Shown: in pieces, positions 12,701-25,000 of the stretch
Layout of the letters: the number at the start of each line of letters is the position of its first letter
How positions within the stretch are numbered: position 1 is the first letter of the stretch
From: Lycocorax pyrrhopterus obiensis
Taxonomy: Eukaryota > Chordata > Aves > Passeriformes > Paradisaeidae
Direction of reading: 5' to 3'
Assembly (NCBI GenBank): GCA_014706295.1
Contig: JACSVZ010000041.1
Location: 372,001 to 436,000, forward strand
DNA length: 64,000 nt
Notes under the pieces: model-generated
What the model saw: only the letters and a program-made list of their open reading frames with translations
Databases searched by the model: none
What the model was told of the DNA's origin: nothing
Position numbers and translations under genes: made by a program

Positions 12701-15700
12701 AACCATGCCTCAACCAAATATAGCAGACTTTGGGGATACTTAGTGGTTCCCTGCTCATGAGCTCATAACATTCCTGTTCCTATGGTCTAGCAGAGGCTGT
12801 CTGAGCTGCAGAGCAGTTTCTGCCACCTGCAGTAGATGTACGGGCAGAGCAGGGGTCCTCTCCCTGCCTCTTGGGGGGTGTTTCCTTGCTCTGCACACAG
12901 CTGTGCTGGGTGGGAGTGCACCATTTGTGTGAGTGCACCCACCAGAGTGCCCCAGGTCGGGCCGGTGAGATCACAAAGCCCAAATGACTCAGGCGTGCAG
13001 GCACTGTGCACAAACCACTCATAGGAGCCACCTCAGCAGCTTTTGCTTTAAAACTGTGAAAATTATTTTGCATGTTTAACACTGCTGTAATAGCTACAAT
13101 GGTATTTACAATCCCAATCAGCCAAAATCTCTGTCAGAACTGTTGTGAGTGGTGGCCTTGTAAAGTCAGTCTCTGCTTTCACCCAGAAGTGAGAACACAG
13201 CGCTCTCAGGGGTTGCCACGTTGGTCACGGCTGTACAAAGAAATGCTCGTTAAGTGGCTTATCCCCCTGAACGGGCAGCAGAGTGTCTGCCAGGCACTTG
13301 GAGGCTCCAGTTGGCATAGGCAATTCTGCTGGGCTTTTGCTGGAAAGACCAGGATCAGCCCTCTGGAAACTCCTGTATGGAGTATTCCTTGTCTGTCCTC
13401 ACCATGAGTCACTGCCACAGAACTGCAGCCAGGCACTCTGGCTCAGTCAGGAGAGCACCGGTGACAACACCTGGAGTTAAGGCAGAATTAGGGAATGGCT
13501 AGGGAAATCCTACTGCAGCAGAAGCAGAAGACCAGGTCCCCTCTCATCTCTCCCAGGTCCTGCAGGTTGGTCTGTTCTGTGGGTGACTCGTGTGTAACCT
13601 GTGGAGCGAGCTGGCCTCCTGCTCTGACTGGGAGCAGCGCTTGTCTCTAGACTGTAAGGTGGGGGACTGATGAGCTGGAGCAATCCACGCTGCCTTGCAG
13701 CCCGGTTCCCTGTTGCTAATCACTTGCAGGAAATTGAACTAGTGGAATTTGTGTGAGAAGTCGGGTGAGAGTGATGCAGCAGATTTATCAAGGTTGTAGT
13801 GGCAGTAACTGTCACAGGTATTGCTGTGCTCCCTGGGGTGACAGGCAGGTGACGTGATGAGCTGAAAAGGTCCGTGTATGTCTGCACATGCATTTTGCAG
13901 AAGTATCTTAAACGGCAAACCTGCAGGTTACAGACTGTCCTTGCAGCCGGTTCTCTGTGTCTGTCTCTTTCTGGTGGAAGTGCTTTGCTGAGGTGTCTTT
14001 AATGTCTAGTAAATTATCTCGTTTGTGTTCCCTCTGACCGTATCTGTTTGCCAACACACACTGCTTACTGCTCCAGAGCAGCAGGGTCCTGCTTTTGGCA
14101 TGTTTATTTCAGTGATGTTTTGGTTTTTACTCAAGTGGATTCCCAGCAGTATTCCCTGCCCATGGATAATGTCTCCGCTGTGTGTGGACTTGGGATAGTG
14201 CTTGAGTAGAGGCAGGAAAGCCTCTACTCAAAAAAAAAAGTAGCTGCTGCTTTTTCACTGAAGTGAGCTGGGGTGTGAGAAAGCAACATTAATGCTTACT
14301 AGTTTTTAGGCATCAAAGTTTGTAAATCTACAGTCTAAAACTTGTCCACGCAGCAAAATGAGTTTCTGCAGCCTGGTTTGCTCTGTGCCCCTTCAATCCA
14401 TTAAAACTCATGCTCCCTGTTCCCCCTTGCTTCCAAATGCCTCTATCCTGCTGTGTGGAAAGCTGCTGTGTTTTGTTTTCCTCTTGCCAAGCCTGGTGCC
14501 TCCTTAACAGACGAGTGGGCTGAGGCGAAGCCCATCTGGGTGGGAGCTGGGAGTGAGGGGAAGTGTGGGAGGAACAAATGCTTCACATCATGAGATAAAC
14601 TTGGTGAGTTGGCCTTAAAAGCTCCCCGTGGCTTCAGCATGTATTAACGGCAGCACAAAAATCCAACCCAAAACCGAACCAGCCTGGAGATCTGTTACCA
14701 GAGTGCAAAACCTGGTGACATGTGTCAGTGTGTCCTTGCTGCGGTGCCCGCTGAGCCCCCCAGCACCCAGGGAGCTCCCTCATCGCTGAGCCACGCAGCC
14801 TGGTCCTCCACAGCAGCCCCAGCCCTGTCCCCTGCCCTCTGTAGGACTGTGCCAGCACCAGGCACTGTCCCTGCAGGAAGATGGAGAAGGAGCCGAGGCT
14901 GAGCAGGAGAGTGGGAGGGGAGATCCCTGTGTTAGGGAGATGTCATAACATGGGGAGGGGAGAGCAGCATGGAGAGCTGATGGTGATGAACCTCTGCTGG
15001 CGAAGTACAAGAACATTTTGCAGTTATCTGGAGTCTTTCACCTCAGGCTCTCAGAGCTCCTTAGAAATATCAGCTAATTAAACCTCCTGTGTTAATTAAC
15101 CACTCTTTGCTGATGAGAATCCAGTTTGGAGAGCAGCTGTCTGTTCTCCAGGCACTGCCAATGCCCTTGTCATCATGCAGCAGCGAGGAAGGCCTGGGTA
15201 GGAGGATGTGGCTATGTCCCACTGTAGTGGGACCTGGAGGTTTGGGAGCCTTCCCTTTGCCTTGGAGACCTTCTCCCAGAGGAGCTGGGGGGTCCTGTGT
15301 GGATCGGCCAAACTGGAGTGTGGGAAAAGCCCCGTGGTGGGATGGGACATCCCTCTGGGTGATTGCTGCAGCAGTGCGGAGAAGTCCCAAGTTAACGAGA
15401 GAACAACTGGATATGGAGCAAGAGACTGAGAGTGATGAGAAGGTCATTTGTATGAGACTATTCTGAGTCCGTGCAGGGTGACTTATTTCTCTCTGCCAAG
15501 GTCTGGGTTTGGGGTGATATATATTATTCATATAGCAAGAATGGGTGTCTTCCCTCCTGGTTTTCTTATGAAAATATCTTCTATTCATAGCACTGCAGAA
15601 AGTGTGATCTAATTTATCTGAAGGTACAATCAGAATTTTTTAAATATTCCAGAGCTGTAGTCAGCAGGGAATGTAGTGGTTAATATTCAGGGCCACAAGC

Positions 15701-17260
15701 CTCCAAGATTTTGAGTCACAACTATTTCTTAGTGTATGAGACAAGAGAAGTAGCCCTGAGTGAAGAGGGGCAGGACAGCTCCTGGTGCCCCAAGGCACCC
15801 CAGCTGGGCTGGGAAGTGTCCCTCCTGCCCTGAGCTTCCTGATGGAGAGGTGATGGGGCTTGGCCATTTGAGCTGGAAAACCTCTGGGCAGGTCTGAGCT
15901 TCCTTGTTCCTCCTCCTTCTGGAGCCTGGGGAGGGTGCTGGGGTGAAAGTTTCCTTGCTGTGTCCTCCTGAAGTTCCCCTGTGGCTCTTGCCTTGGGGCC
16001 CAGCTTTCCCTGAGCATTCCTGATGACTGCCCTTGTTTAGTGTCAGTGATGTCATGGAACAGAATTTCAGGAGAAGTTCCCTAAAATCACGAATTGAGTT
16101 CTTTCCAGCTCAGGGCTTTTACCATTGCATCTCAGAATTTCAGGTAAAACAGATCAATCTGTGAGCTCTCTCATAACCTGTGGTTCTCATTTTGCCTCCA
16201 GCGACAGCATGACCTCATTTTGAAAGGTCTGAATAACTTGCAGTTGGCCCCTGGGTATGACACAGACTCCTTCCCTCTTTATTATACCTGTGGCAATAAT
16301 TATTCTTCCTCTCCAAACATAGCATTTTCCTCTCTAAAAGGGCTTTTTCTCATTCTTATTTCCATCCTGGAAGTGCTGGTTTCTGTTCTATTTTTAATGG
16401 AAAGGCTGGAGGGCAAATGCAATTAAACCACAGTGCATGAACTGTAACTTGAAATAGATTTAAAAAAAACCCCAACCACCACCTTGTCACTCGCAAAGGA
16501 CTGGCTTTCTAATCTGGGCTCCATCAAAAGTCCAGGTTTCAGTTCGTGTGGTCAGACCAAGTGAGACCAGATCACAGAGGATTTGGGGCGAAGTGAATTG
16601 AGTGTGTTCATGAAGGAGCTCCAGGCTCCAGTTATCCCAGAGTTGGAATTGGATAAAAAGGCAGCACTCAGGATCACTCCTGGTGTCATGGGGTGTTTTG
16701 ATGGGGAGCCCAGCTGTGTGTGGGTGTGGAGCTGCTCCCCTTGCACCTGGGGTTATAAAGGTAAATGTGTTATCATCACCTCAAATGTCCCTTGTGGGAC
16801 ATGGGTGAGGAGACCAGGATGTGCATGTCCAGTGGGGATTGCTCCTGATAATTTCCAGAGGTGTAGTGCTGGCTGGTCAAATTCTGACATGTTTAGACAA
16901 AGTCAATTACCAATTCTAGAAAACTGTCCACATCAAAGGTTTAAGAATTGTACTAATTTAATAAGTCACTTGTAATACCTTGTTACTTCCCCAGTTCTGA
17001 TGATGCTTATCAGTCCATGATGATAGTGTCATGTGCAAGGCAAGAGCTGGTGCAGTGCCCAGGGAACAGATGGAAATCTCTCACTGTTGGAGCTGGAGAG
17101 ATGTGCCAGGGACAGCGTGGTGGCAGCCAGGTGATGCAGTCCAGGCTGGGGATGCTTTCTGGGGTGGGTCACACTTCCACCTGCAGCCCTGAGGCAGCAC
17201 AGAGGAGCCTCACCAACACATGGCCCCTACTCTGTGCCCGAGATCCCTGCCAGTGACTGT
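6736..17260. other. Intergenic DNA, ZMAT4 side
   Basis: No gene, RNA gene or recognisable transposon could be supported here. The reading frames present (for example one of 189 codons at 7036) are chance. Points of note are a perfect octamer ATTTGCAT at 9405-9412 next to an ATTAAT box, an A/T-rich block at about 10500-10860, and a perfect hairpin at 14202-14231. Confidence 0.6.
14202..14231. repeat. Perfect inverted repeat, 12-bp arms, followed by an A-tract
   Basis: The left arm TTGAGTAGAGGC (14202-14213) and right arm GCCTCTACTCAA (14220-14231) are exact reverse complements around a 6-nt AGGAAA loop. The right arm runs into ten A residues (14230-14239). The function is unknown; see findings. 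Confidence 0.9.
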
Positions 17261-17349
17261 GGAAGGTGTCCCTGCCCATGGCTGGGGGGGTGGAATTAGA
17301 TGAGCTTTAAGGTCCCTTCCGACCCAAATCATTTTGGGATTCTGTGATA
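17261..17349 (+). mobile_element. CR1 LINE 3'-end fragment
   Basis: The stretch reads like the CR1 3' tail: GGAAGGTGTCCCTGCC, then GGAATTAGATGAGCTTTA, AGGTCCCTTCC, and an ATTCTGTGAT terminal motif. CR1 copies are usually 5'-truncated and lack a poly(A) tail, as here. It is the best preserved transposon end in the window. Any further 5' part is not recognisable by eye. Confidence 0.85.
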
Positions 17350-20300
17350 ACTCAGCCACCTTCTAATGCCATTAAGTTGTGAAAAGGTTTGAGGGCAGCT
17401 ACTGAGAGCTTTTATGGTCATGAAAGCTTTCATAGCTGTAAGACCTGGAAACCATTCAAGCCACCACCCAGTGTAGCTGTTTCTGAAGGTGTCCAGGGTG
17501 GTTCCTCGCCTGCCCCATTCTCCTGGGAATTGCTCCAGGAGGGGTCTGTACGTGCAGGTGCAGAGGGTCTGTGCTACAGCAGTGGTGCTGCTTTGCTGCA
17601 GTGCAGGTGAAAGGCAGAATTGCAGGAAGGTAATAAACTGCCCCATTTACCAACCGATTAAACACCTATTTAAAGCCTGACTTGGCTGCTCAGGCAGCAG
17701 AAAACAAGGTACAAGGCAGTACAGCCGGGAACAACTGCTCGATGGCCATTCTGACTGCAGCTTTTCAAAAGTTCAGGTGCTGTTAATCTCCAGAATATGG
17801 TTTCATCTGCCTGCAGCAGCTGCCTTTTGCATGTTTTTCTAATGTTTATAAGATGTTCCTGTTTTACTTAAAGTTCACAGCATTTAAATAATGTGTTCAA
17901 GCAGATTAAAAATAACACAAGATGCCACCTCTCTCCAGGCTGTGGGAAAGATTCCAGTTAGCAGGAAAATCTCCCTGTCCACCCTGCTGATGCCAGACTC
18001 CCCTCCTGCTGTACTTCATGCCACTTCATTTTTTAAATTGGCAACTTATTGAAATTAAAATATTGCATTTGTGTGTGTTGTCAATAGCGTTTAAGCCATT
18101 CACTTGTGGAATTCTGCTGGTTCTCCATGGGGCAAGCACAGGGATAAGTTCCAAATAATAGGTGGCTGAAGCAGTCTTTCATCCACACAGTGAAATCCTT
18201 CCAAGAAACCTGCTTTAGAGGCAAAAACCCCTTAAAAGTCATCCAGAGCAGCTTTCTGGGATAGTTTGTATTTTTGTGTAGTAAACAAAATTATCTCAAA
18301 AGAGATGCATTTAAGTTGGAAGTGTACTGCCTTCTGTGGGGGGTCTTTAAGACCTAAATGAAAACCTTCAGGGACCCACACTTACCCTGTTAGGTGGTGG
18401 TATTTTCTCTTCTGGAGTAAATGCAAATAACCTTCCTAATGCCACAGGTCCTGATTACAAATCTCTCTTGCAACGCTTTTTGGCTGAACTGTGCTTTTCT
18501 GTCCCAAAATCTGGAATTTGCTGCTTGCTTTTTCAAATCTCTTGCTGCCATGTTTGTGCAGTGTCAATTGGAGGCCACAGAGAGCAGGTTTAAGTATCAC
18601 TGCCAAAGATTTTAACACCTGCTGCTGCTGGCGGCACAGACATGGTCGGTCAACTTTTTCATGGCCAAGCTTTGATGCCAAAATTCATTTATTCCTGAAT
18701 AAAGGCCATTTCTAATGGAGCCAGTGGTTTAGAGAGGGAAGTGCTGCTGACCCAGTGCATGGGGCTCATCTTTCAGCCAGTTCAGACTTGTTAATGTATT
18801 TCTTCCCTCATAATTAGCCTTTCCTGTCATGACTCAGGGCACATGTATTATCTCCTACAGGGCCTGTGGGCTGGAATTGGTGTTTCTCTGCCAGTGGTGT
18901 AGCTTTGCTGGAGGGGGGGTCTGGGGGGTGTCTCCTCAGGTTCAGAAGCTGCCAGAGCTCAGCTGCAGACCTCTGGGAAAAGGGCTTGGAGGAAAGGATA
19001 TGCTGGAAAGCAACTCACACTGTCAGGTTTGGAGTCAAACAGAATAAAACTGATAGCTTTTAAAAATTCATGGTTGTGTTAATGCACTCAGTCAAGTGTA
19101 ATTAAATGTAGAGACTCAATGGATTCATATAAACACTCTGTGGGAGCCTGTCAATCTTCCAGGGAAACGAACCCCCAAACAAATGAACAAACCTTTAATA
19201 TCTTCAGCTCTGCCTCTTTCAAGAGCAGAGCTGGGGGCTCTGGAGAAGCATCCAAGGGTCTCTTTGTGCTTGCATATTTCCAGGAGAGGTGCTGTACCTG
19301 TTGGTCTGGAGGGCTGAGGGACAACTCCTCACCCCTTCCGCCGTACACACCTTTGTGCTGCAGCACAGACCCACAGATCACTGATCAGGACGTGTCCTGG
19401 GCTTTGAATGCCAGCAGATGGAGATGCTGGGCTTGGCACTCAGCTACACCCGCCAGGAATTCCTCATGTCCCTGCCTCGTCCTTCAGCAGCTGCTGGAGG
19501 TACAGGACTGAGAACTGCTGGCCAGTGCTTTGCTGTACCTGGATCTCTCTGCTCTGGTCCTTCACCTGTCGAAACACAGACAGCCTGATGCAAAATAGTT
19601 GTCCCAGCTTCAGAATCTGAAAAAAAAGAAGAATCAAAAAGGGGTGGGGGAAGATGCTGTGTGCACAACTGAGCAATGGATGGCTGTCCCAAAGGTGAGC
19701 ATCTCCTCCACAGAAGAGGTTTTCTCCTACAAATTGCACCTCACTACCAATAAGTGTTGGAAGCCAGGTACGTGCAAACGGCACTGAGACGCAGAGGAAC
19801 CCACCTGGGCCCTGGTCAGCTCCTGCACCACGGCGGGGGCCGGGCAGTGGTGGGTTTCTGGCAGCCTGTGGGAGCAGGACAGTGCCCTGTGCCCCCGTGT
19901 CTCCATGTCGTGTGCCAAGGGCTGCAGTGCCTCTTCTGGTTCGTACACATGGACCAGGGCACTTCTGGAGGTATTTATCCTTAATTTCTTCTTAGGAATT
20001 CCTCTGTGGTCGTGAGCAGAATTGGGAAAATCATCTACAGCAGAGTGAGAAAGGGAGGATAAGACAGTGCTGAGATAATTTTTTCCTATTCGTGGGGAAT
20101 TTTTCTCTTTCTCAGTTGAACCCTCACCTTTTCACAACAGTTGTTGCATATTAGCATAAACTTCATTTAATCCTTTTGTGAAGTTAAAGTAAATACGACT
20201 GAAAGACAAAATACATGCTGTACTCGATGTAAGACTGATGACACGTCCCCCAATTATCTTCAGCGGTGATATAGCTATAATCAAATTTAGAGAGCAGCTG

Positions 20301-20754
20301 TGTTACTCAGCACTGCTGACAGGGATGCAGTGAATTAGAATTGATGCTGCCTCTCGTTAATCCAGCAGCAGCCCGGTGGCCCCAGTGGGGATGTGCTCAC
20401 CCAGCCTCGGCACAGCTCCTCACACCACCAGAAGCACTGGGCCATCACCAGGGTCTGCTCTGCCTCTCACCACTGCTGATCCTCTGCCCCAGAGCTGCTG
20501 CTCCCAGCTGGGTCCTGCACATCCCTAAATGCGGTGGGAAGTGGGACAGAGCTTCTAGGCATCTTGTCCCTGCTGGGCTGCCATGCCCTTCTGAGGCATC
20601 ACCTTGCATTGCCCATTCCTGACAGCTCCAGGAAAGCAGGGAATTTCTTCTGTTGGACTTCAAAGTCAGCCGAGCACCTGAGCTACTTCTATTTTTCTGC
20701 TGTAGCACAAATAGTTGTTTTAGTAGAGGACTCATTTCAGCTGTCTGTTTTCTC

Positions 20755-20770
20755 AAAAAAAAAAAAAAAA
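20755..20770 (+). repeat. 16-base A homopolymer
   Basis: An uninterrupted run of 16 A. I see no retrocopy body upstream and no target-site duplication, so it is listed only as a simple repeat. Confidence 0.85.
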
Positions 20771-22012
20771 TCCCTCCAGCTCCCTGCTGTCCCAGCTGCA
20801 GCAGGACGCTGGTCGGAGCGTGGCGCCGCAGCGGGACGTGTCCATCAGCAGCAGGGAACCTGGTGGTTTAATATCCCCAGAACCTTCTGTGGTGCTCTTG
20901 GGTTTTCACAGTCAGTCTAATAGTGGTGTTCAAAATAATTGCTACAGAGGAAGAATGTGCCTTATCACAGGGAGCAGCACACGGACAATGGAAGCGTTTC
21001 AGAGCGTATTTTTAGGATAGAAAAAAAAATCAATCTAAATCTTATGCTTTTTCATCATATGCCTTGAGCAGTGAGAAGGGGGGAAAAGGGATCAGACATG
21101 GTCTGGCGGAAGGCATCCCTAGGGTCAGCAGGGGCCAGGGCAGCAGATGCACCCAGCAGGAGCGGCAGTGGTTTTGCCTCTCCTTGATGCCTGCTTGGGA
21201 AAGTCAAACGTTTATGTGTAACCTAAAAGAAAAGCTGTTCTGCTGGTGTGAGCTATTGGGTAATAAAACGAGGAAAGGCACTGCAGTCAATAAAAGTAAA
21301 TTAATAACTAGAGACAACAAACCCTGCTTCTCTGACTGGCATAAAGCAGTCCTGTGCTGAAGGAAGAAAAAATGTCACAGTTTATGAGGAGGCAGGTCAA
21401 GTCCAAGAGGAATGGGCTATAGCATTTAGTTGGATATTTGTGATCGGAACTTTTTCTTCCTGAACCTGTGGGGTTTATTCGCAGCACAAGCCAAGCAGCT
21501 CCACAGAGCAGAGGAGATCCAGAGCCCCTCGGCGTGGTGGGTGCTGCCCACAGTCACTGCGGGGCTGCCCACACCTGCCCTTGCAGTTGTACTGCTCATG
21601 CAGCACAGATTAGGAGGCTTAATTATTTCAATAGAGGTTAATTACATTAGTCACTACAGCAAATCTCCCGTTCATGCCATGCTTTCCACTTCATTTAATT
21701 CATTACCCCCTGTGACAGTAGATTTCTGCATAGAACTGCTCCTTTATATCCCATGCCCCTTCCTAGAGCAATTCTCCATTTTGGCCACTCACTTGCTTTT
21801 GCTCTTGTTCCTGTCAGTGTTCCTGGTGGCAGTGGCAAAGTGGTTTGGTGGGGGTGGGTGGGAGCAGCCTGGGCCATGCTCTGCCCCAGGTGAAGGGGTG
21901 GGCAGAGCAGCGCTGTGCCCAGCTTGGCATCGGGTCCTCGCCCTGCGGGGACAGGCTGTGAACCCCACACTGTGTGCCCTGTGCTGGAGCTCAGCAGATG
22001 GTGACTCTGGAT

Positions 22013-22090
22013 GGTGTACATCATCCCCTTCCCTCGTTGTGTACATCACCCCCTTTCTCTCCTGTGTTTGTCATCCTCCTCCCTCGCTGC
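22013..22090. repeat. About 26-bp degenerate tandem repeat, three copies
   Basis: Three imperfect copies start GTGTACATCATCCCC, GTGTACATCACCCCC and GTGTTTGTCATCCTC. Each continues as a C/T-rich block. Confidence 0.65.
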
Positions 22091-25000
22091 ATCTTTGCTC
22101 AAAACCAGCACTTGCAGATACGTGTCCTCTGCCACCTGCCAAGCAGGGTGCTGTGCTGTGCTGGTCTTTGCTCGTGAGCCTGCTCCCTGCTGACTGCCCT
22201 GGCACCAGACTGTCCATCATGGGGAAATTCAGCCAGTTGTGCACCCCTTGCAATGATTGTGAAGGAGACGTTCCTCATAGTTTAATGTGTTTCTGTAAAT
22301 GGCAGAGTAAAGTTCTTGGATAGCATTTAATTAGTTTCACTGTGCCTTTCCTACTCAGCAGAGATGTATCATAATAGCTGAAGGATTCATAAAAAAACAT
22401 GTTTTAATCAGAAATTCAAATGCAAACCAAGACAGAACAACAAAGATCTGAAAATAAAACCAGAATTTTAAAAATTGCCCCTATGAAACTCAGTGCTACA
22501 GGCACATGGTGCTGCTGTTAGAAACAAACCAGTGAGCTTCTCTTGTGAGCCGGAAGCCCCAGGTCTGACCCAGCTAATGCTGGATTACACGGTTAATCCT
22601 CTGGAGACATGGTGATGTTGGGAAGGGCATTGGCCAGGCTTCTCCAAAGGCTCACAGTGACTGTGTAAAGCTGGTCCCAAATTATGGTGAGCTTGGTGCG
22701 CGCTGTCATTTGTTGAAGCATGTTTGTCGTACCCTGGGCTGAACCCAGAGTTTAATACGTGACCGCTGTCAAGGTGCCCAGAGCAAACCTGTGTGGGCTG
22801 TACAGGAAGGGTGTTTGCCTTTCCAAGGCTTTCCAGGGCTGCCAAAGCCCGGGGAGCAGGAGCTCTGTGCTACCGCCTGGCTCCATCTCTCCTTGTTCTA
22901 TGTTGTTTTTAAACTTAGTTAATTCCTCTATCACTGCACCTGGGAATTCATCATTCACGTGTCTCCAGCTTCTGCAGCCCCCTGCCCACGGCGTAGGGGG
23001 AGATTTCTACAGTCATGTAGCCCCAGTACCCAAATTGTGGCTGCTGACATGTGCAAGGGGGAAGTGAGACATTTCCCACCTGTTCAGCTCGTTTGCAGCT
23101 TGGTGGGATATTTCCTATTTTTAACTGTAGCTGCAGTTTAAGGAATAAATTTGTGAAGTCAAACATAAGGTAACAACCAAAGGAAGTAGTTTTTTAGCTG
23201 CAGATCTGTCTGATTTAGTACCTGGTGAACATTTTCTTTAGCATAATGATACTTCTTAGGGTGCATGAAAAAACCTGCAGTGATGAACAGACACTGTTCC
23301 CAGTTTTCAGTCTCACCATTAGCATTTTGCTATCATTAACCTGAGCATGATAAATTGCTTGTAAAACAGATATTTGTTTGTTGGACATTAGCAGGTCTAG
23401 TTGTGAGGAGAGATGTGGAATTTGGTCTACAGAGTTTTGCATTATGAATATGAATTTTGTGTGGTTCTGACACTGGAGGTCAGGCCAGTGTAAATCAAGG
23501 AAATGTTTCCAGATTTTAATCTGAATCGAGACTTAGGGATTTAAAGATATTTAAACTCCCAGCCAGGTGTTTACTTGGGCTAGGAAACAATCAGCCTTGT
23601 TGTCTGCAGGTGGAGGGACCTTCCGCAGAGGTGGAAGCTGCTCTGGCTGTTGCAGGTAAAACTCTGCCCTCTCTCCTCTCCTTTCTGATATTTTAGCACT
23701 TTTCTTCTGGCCAGGCTTTTGGCAATGCTGCCTGTGCATTTTTGTCCACGTGTGCCAGCCCCCATGGCTGCTGGCATCCTGCTCGGAGTGCCGCAGAACC
23801 AGAGCCCAGCCGGGATGCTCACTGGGATGCCAGCCTTGGCTGGGAGCACTGGAGGGGCACACAGAGCACTTCAGCTGCCAGAAAATTAGATTCATTTATT
23901 TGGAAATCTGTGGTACACAAAGCACTTTAATAACCACATTCATCTAAAGGCCACATCAGGAGAAACAGTACTGCCTGTTCCCTCTCGGATGCCAGTTTGT
24001 GGGGAATGCTGCTGCTAACGTTTAGCAGGAGCTCCAGGTCACCTTGATACAATCAAGCTAAGACGCATTTTAATGGCTGTTTAATTAGATTTACCATAGG
24101 GAAGGTGCCATGGAAGAAGGCTGCATTTCTGCTTCCAGTGCTTGAGATGGTGGCTGGTTTAAATAAAAATGCAGATAAAAGACTGCAAGCGATAGACAAA
24201 GATGAGGGGTTTTTTTACCCCTGTTCAATATAATTTTTTACCTTCATTTGAGGGATGTGTCTGCTCTTTCCCTGCACTTGCAGGGCTGGAAAATCTCACA
24301 CCCTCACAGAGTGATGCTGTTTTCTGCCTGCCACAAAAATGCAGGTTCTCCTCAATGTGTGATTTTCTTTTAGGTGACCTGAGCTCTGAGCACCTCACTG
24401 TAAGGCTCCCACACTCCTCAGAAGCTGCCCGTGTCATAAAGCAGAAGGGAAGGAATCCATCTGATTTCCAGCAGCAATATCCAAATGTTATGGCAAACTG
24501 GTCCCTGTATTAGAGAACAAATAGCTCATGTTCATCTCACACCAATTTTGATTCCTTGATGAGGCTGTGGGAGACTCCAAGGAGCATTTTGTAAAGCGGC
24601 CAGTTGCTCCTCCATAGGAAATAAAACATTGAAACATATTGCTATAAAGTATATGACATCTCTCCCAATGGATTTATTAAGAAGACCACAAGAGTAAAGA
24701 GATATAAAACCTGATCCAGTCGGCAGTTCAAGCTGTGTAATTGATACCCATTATTTCCCATTGACTGCTCTGCATGACTTTGCTTTCTGTAGCATCAACA
24801 GATTCTGCCTCTGAGTTGCTGGGGCTCGGCAGAGAGCAAAGCCAATAGCAAACCTGGGGTATGAATCCCAGGAGAGAGCTGAGGTGGTTTTCCTCAATTT
24901 CTTCCCATAAATACACACATTTATCCTAATTTACACAGTTTCTCAAGTCACTACATTTGCACAGGGCAATACAAATCCACTGTGGCTTTGCTGAAGCAGA

